Assembly: GCA_965247175.1 (NCBI GenBank)
Contig: OZ252006.1
Location: 1,922,001 to 1,986,000, forward strand
Source: JANQMX01 sp965247175
GTDB taxonomy: Bacteria > Pseudomonadota > Alphaproteobacteria > Kiloniellales > DSM-21159
DNA: 64,000 nt
Direction: 5' to 3'
Notes under the pieces: generated by a model
What the model saw: only the letters and a program-made list of their open reading frames with translations
Database searches by the model: none
Told to the model about the DNA's origin: nothing
Program-made: the position numbers and the translations under genes
In this document: positions 58,436 through 64,000 of the stretch, one piece after another
Position numbering within the stretch: the stretch's first letter is position 1
Layout: every line of letters begins with the position of its first letter

Positions 58436-60862
58436 TCAGGCGCGGAGTCGTTCGTTGGCGGGATCGTAGAGCGGCTCGCTGGCCACCTTGGCTCGCCGCC
58501 GCTCCCCGAGGATCTCGATTTCCAACTCCTCGCCTTCCTTGGCCAGGTCGCAGCGCACGTAGCCCAGGGCGATCGAAGTCTTCAGCCGGTGACCGTAACC
58601 GCCCGAGGTGACCAAGCCGACGGCCTCGCCGTTGCGCCAGATGGTCGAGCAGAAGGGTGCATCGACGTCACCCTCCGAAACCAGAAGCGGCACGAAACGG
58701 TCAGCGGTGCCGCTCTGCTTCTCGCGCAACAGGGCATCCCGTCCCACGAAGTCTGTCTTGTCCAGCTTGACGAAGCGGTCGAGCGCGCACCGCAGCGGCG
58801 AATAGTCGATGTCGAAGTCAACCTTCCAGCTGCGATAGCACTTCTCCAGCCGCAGCGACTCCATGGCGTAGAGGCCGAAGTCGCGCAGACCGAAGGCCTC
58901 GCCCTCTTCCCAAAGGCGGTCGTAGACCGTGACCAGGCTCTCCATGGGAACATGGAGCTCCCAGCCGAGCTCGCCGGCATAGCTGACGCGCAGGGCCCAA
59001 AGCCGCGCTGTGCCGATTTCGATCGCACGCGCCGACATCCATGGAAAGGCCTTGGACGAGAGATCGGCATCGGTCACCGCGGCCAGCAAATCGCGCGAGC
59101 GCGGCCCGGTGAGCACCAAGGTGCCAAAGCGCGCGGTGCAGTTGGTCAGGGTGACCGAGCCGTCGTCTGGCAGGTGCGCCGCCAGCCAGTCTTCGTCGTG
59201 CCACTCGGCTGCCGCGGCGCCGAGCGCCCAGAAGCGATCTTCCGCCAAGCGCGTCAGCGTCATCTCTGTCAGAATCTTGCCGCTCGGCCGACAGAAGTAG
59301 GCCAGGCCGACACGGCCGACCTTGGGCACATTGCCGGCGATCAGGCCGTCCAGCCATGCGGCGGCCCCCGGACCCGCGATCTCGAAGCGCGCAAAGCCAG
59401 TCAGGTCCAGGATACCGACGTTCTCAGCGACGGCGCGGCACTCCTCGCCCACCGCATCGAACCAGTTGGTGTGATGGAAGGAGAGCTGCTGCTCGGCCGT
59501 GTCCTGTGGGCGCGGGAACCAGGCGGCGCGCTCCCAGCCACCGCGCGCCCCGAACATGGCGCCCTTGGCCTTGAGCTTCTCGTAGAGCGGCGAGGTCTTG
59601 GCCGGCCGGCCGGCGGGCCGCTCCTCGAAGGGATAGCCGATGGCGTATTCGTTCTGATAGAGTTCAACCGCCTTGGCAGTAGTGTAGCTCTTGGTCACGT
59701 AGCCGGTGTAGCGCCGCGGATCGAGGCTCCAGATATCCCACTCGGGCTCGCCCTCTACGATCCAGTCGGCCATCAGCTTGCCGGCACCGCCGGACTGCAC
59801 GATGCCGAAAGAGAAGACGCAGCATTCGTAGAAGTTGCGGAGGCCAGGCGCCGGCCCGACCAGTGGATTACCATCCGGCGTGTAGGGGATGGGGCCGTTG
59901 ACCACGCGCTGAACACCAACGCTGCCGAGCAGCGGCACCCGAGCGCAGGCCTGCTCAATGTACCACTCCAAGCGTTCGAGGTCGTCCGGGTAAAGCTCGA
60001 AGGAGAAGTCTTCCGGCAGACCCTTTTCCCAATGGGGCGTCGCCTGCCACTCATAGGGGCCGAGCAGCAAACCGTCGCGCTCCTGCCTCAGGTAATAGCT
60101 GTCGTCGGGGTCGCGCAGCAGCGGCAGCTTGGCGTCGCGCCCGGCAAGCTCGCCGATGCCCTCGGTCACGAGATACTGGTGCGACATGGTGGTACAGGGC
60201 ACGTCCCGCCCCACCAAACGGCCCAGCTCAGCCGCGCGATAGCCGGCCGCGTTGACCACCGCCTCGCAGGTGATGCGGCCCTTGTTGGTGATGACGTCCC
60301 AGCCGCCATCGCGCCGTTGCTCCAAACCCGTCACTTCACAGAATCGGATGACCTCGGCGCCCAGATCCCGCGCGCCCTTGGCGTAGGCTTGGGTGAGCTG
60401 GGCCGGGTCGATGTCGCCGTCGGTCGGATCCCAGAGCGCGCCGTGAAGGCCGTGCAGCTCGATGAAGGGATAGACGGCCTTGAGCTCCTCGGGCGTCAGC
60501 ACCTCGAAGCCGATGCCGTTGAGCCGCGCCATGCTGGCCATGTGATGGAACTCTTCCATGCGGTCGCGGCTCTGCGCCAGGCGCACCGAGCCGGTGACAT
60601 GGTAGTTCATGGGGTAATCCACCTCTTCGCCGAGGCGGGCAAAGAGCTCAGTCGAATAGTGCTGAAGCTTGAGAATGCTCCAGCTGCCCGAGGCGTTGGG
60701 GCAGTTTCCGGCGGCATGCCAGGTCGAGCCGGAGGTCAACTCATTGCGTTCCAGCAGGACGCAGTCGGTCCAACCCTTGAGCGCCAGATGGTAGAGCACG
60801 CTGGCGCCGACCGCGCCGCCGCCGATCACTACGACCCTCGCCGTTCCGGGGAGTTCCGCCAT
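58436..60862 (-). CDS. FAD-dependent dehydrogenase fused to GcvT domain (dimethylglycine/sarcosine dehydrogenase type)
   Basis: An 808-residue fusion. The first ~400 residues are a DAO-type flavodomain (RVVVIGGGAVGASVLYHLALKGW; GSTWHAAGNCPN, whose His49 is the covalent-FAD position in this family). The last ~400 are a GcvT aminomethyltransferase fold (FHHTNWFDAVGEECRAVAENVGILDLTGFARFEI; YAGELGWELHVP; GLYAMESLRLEK). Members oxidise N-methyl groups of glycine derivatives and pass the methylene unit to tetrahydrofolate, or free formaldehyde if folate is lacking. Substrate specificity is not determinable. It is divergent from an amidohydrolase gene 240 bp away. Confidence 0.92.
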   Translation of the reverse strand: MAELPGTARVVVIGGGAVGASVLYHLALKGWTDCVLLERNELTSGSTWHAAGNCPNASGSWSILKLQHYSTELFARLGEEVDYPMNYHVTGSVRLAQSRDRMEEFHHMASMARLNGIGFEVLTPEELKAVYPFIELHGLHGALWDPTDGDIDPAQLTQAYAKGARDLGAEVIRFCEVTGLEQRRDGGWDVITNKGRITCEAVVNAAGYRAAELGRLVGRDVPCTTMSHQYLVTEGIGELAGRDAKLPLLRDPDDSYYLRQERDGLLLGPYEWQATPHWEKGLPEDFSFELYPDDLERLEWYIEQACARVPLLGSVGVQRVVNGPIPYTPDGNPLVGPAPGLRNFYECCVFSFGIVQSGGAGKLMADWIVEGEPEWDIWSLDPRRYTGYVTKSYTTAKAVELYQNEYAIGYPFEERPAGRPAKTSPLYEKLKAKGAMFGARGGWERAAWFPRPQDTAEQQLSFHHTNWFDAVGEECRAVAENVGILDLTGFARFEIAGPGAAAWLDGLIAGNVPKVGRVGLAYFCRPSGKILTEMTLTRLAEDRFWALGAAAAEWHDEDWLAAHLPDDGSVTLTNCTARFGTLVLTGPRSRDLLAAVTDADLSSKAFPWMSARAIEIGTARLWALRVSYAGELGWELHVPMESLVTVYDRLWEEGEAFGLRDFGLYAMESLRLEKCYRSWKVDFDIDYSPLRCALDRFVKLDKTDFVGRDALLREKQSGTADRFVPLLVSEGDVDAPFCSTIWRNGEAVGLVTSGGYGHRLKTSIALGYVRCDLAKEGEELEIEILGERRRAKVASEPLYDPANERLRA

Positions 60863-61102
60863 CTCGCTTCCTCTCTCGACCGCTTATCCGCTTCCGGGCC
60901 TTTGCACAGCTCGTCGCGGAGAAAACTGCATAGTGCCGGGCATGGAAGCAAGAGCGCCGCTGCGGCGACGGCCGATCCGCGACACCCCATGCCGCTTTCC
61001 GCCAAGCATAGGAGATGCAACGTTCAGGCGCTGGTGAGCGACCGGCTCGTGGTTCAGATTGGGACATACAAACGAACAATCAGATCAGGGAAGGATGAGG
61101 CC

Positions 61103-62539
61103 ATGAGCGAAACCGTCGTGATACGCGGGGCGGACTGGGTGGTGGCCTGGGACGAGGGCCGGGGCGACCACGTCTATCTACGCGACGCAGACGTCGCCTT
61201 CGCCGACGGCAAATTCCTTCATGTCGGCGCGCGCTACGATGGGCCAGCCGATCGGGAAATCTCCGGCGCCGGCGTCATGGTGATGCCCGGGCTGATCGAC
61301 ATCCATTCCCATCTCAGCTCGGAGCCCGGCAACAAAGGCCTGCTGGAGGAGCTGGGCAGCCCCAAGCTTGGGCAAAGCTCGCTCTACGAATTCATGCCGG
61401 TCTTCCGCGTCGCCGAGGGCGCCGCCGCCGTGGCGACGCAGGCCGGCGTCGCCGAGATGCTGCGCAGTGGCGTGACGACGGTGGTCGACCTTTCAGGCGC
61501 GCGTCCGGGCTGGGATGATCTGCTGGCATCGACCGGCATTCGCGCCATCCTCTGCCCGATGTACCGCTCGGCCGTTTGGCGCACCCCCGACGGACACTCA
61601 GTAGAATACACCTGGGACGAGAAAGCCGGCGAAGCCGCCTTTCAGACCGCTTTGGATACGGTCGATGCGGCAGCGAAACACCCGAGCGGACGAATCGGCG
61701 GCATGCTGAGCCCGGCCCAGCTCGACACCTGCACGCCGGAATTGCTGCGTGACAGCCTTGCCGAAGCCACGCGTCGCGGCACAAAGATGCACATCCATGC
61801 GGCGCAGAGCCTGGTAGAGTTCGAGCAGATCGTGCGCCGGCACGGCAAGACGCCCATCGAGTACCTGGACCATCTCGGCCTCTTGGGACCCGACACCATC
61901 GTCGCCCACGGCATCTTCCTCAATGACCATCCCATGATCCACTGGCCGGAAGCCAACGATTTCGGACTGCTCAAGGCCTCGGGCGCCTCGGTCGCCCATT
62001 GCCCGACGGTCTTTTGCCGCCGCGGCATCGCGCTCAACGACGTGCATCGCTACCACACGGCGGGCATCACTCTCGGCATCGGCACGGATACTTTCCCGCA
62101 CAACCTGATCGAGGAGATGCGCCACGCCTGCCTGATGGGGCGCGTCGGGTCCGGCAAGTTGAGCAGCGCTTCGACCGCGGAGGCCTTCGCCGCCGCGACT
62201 CACGGCGGTGCGGCCATGCTCGGCCGGCCCGACCTGGGTCGGGTCGCCGCCGGTGCGGCGGCCGACTTCTCCCTGGTCGACGTCACTCACCCAGCCATGC
62301 GGCCCCTGCGTGATCCGCTGCGCAGCCTGATCTACACCGCCGCCGACCGGGCCGTGCGCGACGTCTTTGTCGCCGGCGAGAAGGTGGTCGAGAACGGGCA
62401 GGCCTTGCACGTCGACGAAATGGCCGCGCTCGATGCGCTGCAAGGCTACCAGGAAGAGAGCATCACTACGGTCGGAGAACGCGACTGGGCCGGGCGCTCG
62501 ATCAACGAAATGTCGCCGACCGTCTATCCGGTGCAGTAG
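61103..62539 (+). CDS. Amidohydrolase-family metal-dependent hydrolase/deaminase
   Basis: A 478-residue enzyme of the cytosine-deaminase/ATZ-TRZ branch. VMVMPGLIDIHSHLSSEPG gives the metal His-x-His, MHIHAAQSLVEFEQI the next metal ligand, IVAHGIFLND the following His, and LGIGTDTFPHNLIEEM the metal Asp. Relatives remove ammonia from purines, triazines or 5'-methylthioadenosine, or open cyclic amides. The start at 61103 follows AGGGAAGGATGAGG; a vast upstream open frame is antisense to the preceding dehydrogenase gene and is not real. The gene converges on the aminotransferase gene. Confidence 0.9.
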   Translation: MSETVVIRGADWVVAWDEGRGDHVYLRDADVAFADGKFLHVGARYDGPADREISGAGVMVMPGLIDIHSHLSSEPGNKGLLEELGSPKLGQSSLYEFMPVFRVAEGAAAVATQAGVAEMLRSGVTTVVDLSGARPGWDDLLASTGIRAILCPMYRSAVWRTPDGHSVEYTWDEKAGEAAFQTALDTVDAAAKHPSGRIGGMLSPAQLDTCTPELLRDSLAEATRRGTKMHIHAAQSLVEFEQIVRRHGKTPIEYLDHLGLLGPDTIVAHGIFLNDHPMIHWPEANDFGLLKASGASVAHCPTVFCRRGIALNDVHRYHTAGITLGIGTDTFPHNLIEEMRHACLMGRVGSGKLSSASTAEAFAAATHGGAAMLGRPDLGRVAAGAAADFSLVDVTHPAMRPLRDPLRSLIYTAADRAVRDVFVAGEKVVENGQALHVDEMAALDALQGYQEESITTVGERDWAGRSINEMSPTVYPVQ

Positions 62540-62559
62540 AGCGAGGACGCGGGCCTGTT

Positions 62560-63774
62560 CTAGGCGGCGCGCGCCGGGCCCAGCACCTGCTTGCCGCGAG
62601 CTTCGGCAATATGCTCCGCCGCGGCGCGCAGGCCGCTGGCGTGGGGAATGCCGAGCTGCAGCATCGCGGTTTCGATGGTGGCCAGGCAGCCCAGGATCAT
62701 GGGCTCATTGACGGAGCCCATATGGCCGATGCGGAATGCCTTGCCGCCGAGATCGCCAAGACCGCCGGCTAGCGAGACGCCGAGCTCTTCACGCAGGAAG
62801 AGGCGCAGTTGCTCGGGGTCGTGCCCTTCGCCTAAGCGCACGGTGGTTACCGAAGAGGCGCGTTCGCTGGGCTCCAGCGCATTGAAGGAGACGACCCCTG
62901 CCTCCGACCATGCCTCGACGGCACGGTGCACCGCGCCAGACAGGCGGCGGTGGCGGGCCAGCACGCCCTCCAGCGTCTCCTCGAAGATCAGATCGAGCGC
63001 AGCGCGCAGCGCGAAGATGTGCTGCTCGGGTGGTGTCCCGCAGAAGCGCATATAGAACTCGCCGCCCAGGCGCGCATGCCAATCCCAATAGTTACGAGCC
63101 AGGCCGCTTTGCTTAGCGTGGCGCAGCGCGCGCTCGTCGACGGCCAGGATGGCCATCCCCGGCGGGCCCATCAGCGCCTTCTGGGACGCGCCGATGGTCA
63201 CGTTCACGCCCCAGTCGTCCATCTCGTAGGGATGCGCCGCCAAAGAAGCGACGGTGTCGACCACCATAAGAGCCGGGTGTCCGGCAGCATCCATGGCCCG
63301 GCGCATGGCCGGAATATCGCAGGTGATGCTGGTCGCCGTGTCGGTCTGGACGAGGAGAACGCCCTTGATCTCGCCCTTGCTGTCGGCGCGCAGGGCTTCT
63401 TCCAGACGGGCCGGGTCCGCGGCACGGCGCCAATCGCCGGGGATCAGCCGCGCTTCGAGTCCCAGAGCTTTCGCCTGCGCCGCCCAGGCATTGGAGAAGA
63501 CGCCGGTCTCTGGCAGCAACACCACGTCGCCCGGCGCGAAGAGATTGGCGAGCGCAGCCTCCCACGCGCCATGCCCGTTCGCCGAATAGATGAAGATCTC
63601 GCCGCTCGTCTTGAAGATGCGCTTCATGTCGGCAAAGCAGCTACCAGTGATCTCCAGCAGACGGGAGTCCATCAGATCGAGGGACTGCCGGCTCATGGCC
63701 CGCCGAACGCTGTCAGGAATCTGGGTCGGTCCCGGGGTATGCAGGAACTCCTGCCCCGCTTGATCGCGCGTCAT
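62560..63774 (-). CDS. Alanine-glyoxylate/serine-pyruvate-type aminotransferase
   Basis: A 404-residue PLP enzyme of class V. The N-terminal FLHTPGPTQIPDSVRRAM and the YSANGHGAWEAALANLFAPGDVVLL active-site loop are typical. The PLP-binding Lys is predicted at 199, in VTIGASQKALMGPPGM. Members transfer amino groups between serine, alanine or aspartate and glyoxylate. Its convergent neighbour is the amidohydrolase, with a GcvT-type demethylase beyond; glycine/glyoxylate is a plausible shared intermediate. The C-terminal part holds the usual Arg in GGKAFRIGHMGSVNEP. Confidence 0.93.
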   Translation of the reverse strand: MTRDQAGQEFLHTPGPTQIPDSVRRAMSRQSLDLMDSRLLEITGSCFADMKRIFKTSGEIFIYSANGHGAWEAALANLFAPGDVVLLPETGVFSNAWAAQAKALGLEARLIPGDWRRAADPARLEEALRADSKGEIKGVLLVQTDTATSITCDIPAMRRAMDAAGHPALMVVDTVASLAAHPYEMDDWGVNVTIGASQKALMGPPGMAILAVDERALRHAKQSGLARNYWDWHARLGGEFYMRFCGTPPEQHIFALRAALDLIFEETLEGVLARHRRLSGAVHRAVEAWSEAGVVSFNALEPSERASSVTTVRLGEGHDPEQLRLFLREELGVSLAGGLGDLGGKAFRIGHMGSVNEPMILGCLATIETAMLQLGIPHASGLRAAAEHIAEARGKQVLGPARAA

Positions 63775-64000
63775 ACCTTACCTTGTAGCTTTGCCATGCC
63801 AGATTTCCTCAGATTAACCTTACAAGATGGTAAATCAACGGCGCCCCCCGGCAATGTTATGGCCCTCACGCAACGCAGCCTCCAAGCCAACGCAGAGGCC
63901 GAAACAGCAGGACGATGGCTAGGCTGATGTCGTTGGGGATGACTGCAGAGGAAAGCGTAGGGAGGTTGGTTTGACGCAACAGCAAGCTGCGGTTCGGCTC

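Noticed and set aside
58589..61102. An 838-codon stop-free frame on the + strand before the amidohydrolase
   Set aside because: It lies exactly antisense to the FAD-GcvT dehydrogenase gene, and the translation is Arg/Gly/Leu/His-rich with no domain. The real start of the amidohydrolase is the ATG with a good ribosome site at 61103.
1..64000. CRISPR arrays, rRNA operons, complete insertion sequences, phage integrases
   Set aside because: I found no regularly spaced repeats, rRNA sequence, transposase or integrase gene in the window.

Overview
The window is high-GC (about 62-64% by eye), densely coded DNA from a Gram-negative alphaproteobacterium. The best guess is a marine or environmental member of Rhodospirillales or a relative. 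Supporting signs are a complete fix/cco-type cbb3 oxidase locus with an FNR-like regulator and TTGAT/C-N4-ATCAA boxes, TAXI-type TRAP transporters, RND and outer-membrane proteins, a VPLPA-type C-terminal sorting signal, and the Ppx/GppA-rlmE-guaB-rsmB-guaA housekeeping block. The lineage call is inference; no rRNA is present.

Layout. 1-6017: a truncated TylF-like methyltransferase at the edge, an MFS carrier, an M20 peptidase, a PAS-only protein, a sulfotransferase and a second TylF-like methyltransferase. 6216-12134: a TAXI-TRAP receptor with its fused permease, a 14-helix-type MFS exporter and a secreted alpha/beta hydrolase. 12212-15342: a displaced second copy of the guaA 3' end, a secreted protein of unknown function, then intact guaA; this looks like a decayed integration site. 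15519-22467: creD, a GNAT enzyme, rsmB, guaB, rlmE, a Ppx/GppA phosphatase and tRNA-Gln(CTG). 22547-32986: two divergent AraC regulators, then a same-strand accessory run (YcaC-like hydrolase, Tat-exported YtcJ-like amidohydrolase, SnoaL-like protein, MFS carrier with a monooxygenase-like tail, pirin, alginate-export-like porin, HlyD-type adaptor). This run includes a leftover C-terminal tail of a second amidohydrolase.

33292-38737: an orphan VPLPA-CTERM surface protein, a truncated racemase, three tandem paralogous ATP-grasp ligase-like genes (the best candidate for something undescribed), and, arriving from the other side, formaldehyde-activating enzyme (fae) divergent from a pterin-4a-carbinolamine dehydratase. 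38753-46384: a class II aldolase-like protein, a ThDP-dependent decarboxylase/acetolactate-synthase-like enzyme, and an RND efflux pump facing a TetR regulator across two abutting 19-bp palindromes. 46496-58206: a DAO-type oxidase, the FNR-like regulator, an FNR-box gene of unknown function, a DUF2189-type membrane protein, and ccoNOQPGHIS. 58436-63774: an FAD-GcvT demethylating dehydrogenase, a metal-dependent amidohydrolase and an alanine-glyoxylate-type aminotransferase.

Themes. Microaerobic respiration is encoded as a complete biogenesis set and appears to sit under FNR control. One-carbon handling recurs: Fae, a pterin dehydratase and an FAD-GcvT fusion are consistent with N-methylated amine catabolism releasing formaldehyde or methylene-folate. 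Several junctions record past rearrangement: the duplicated guaA end, the stranded amidohydrolase tail, the half racemase and an adaptor without its pump. All calls rest on reading motifs by eye; no database search was run.
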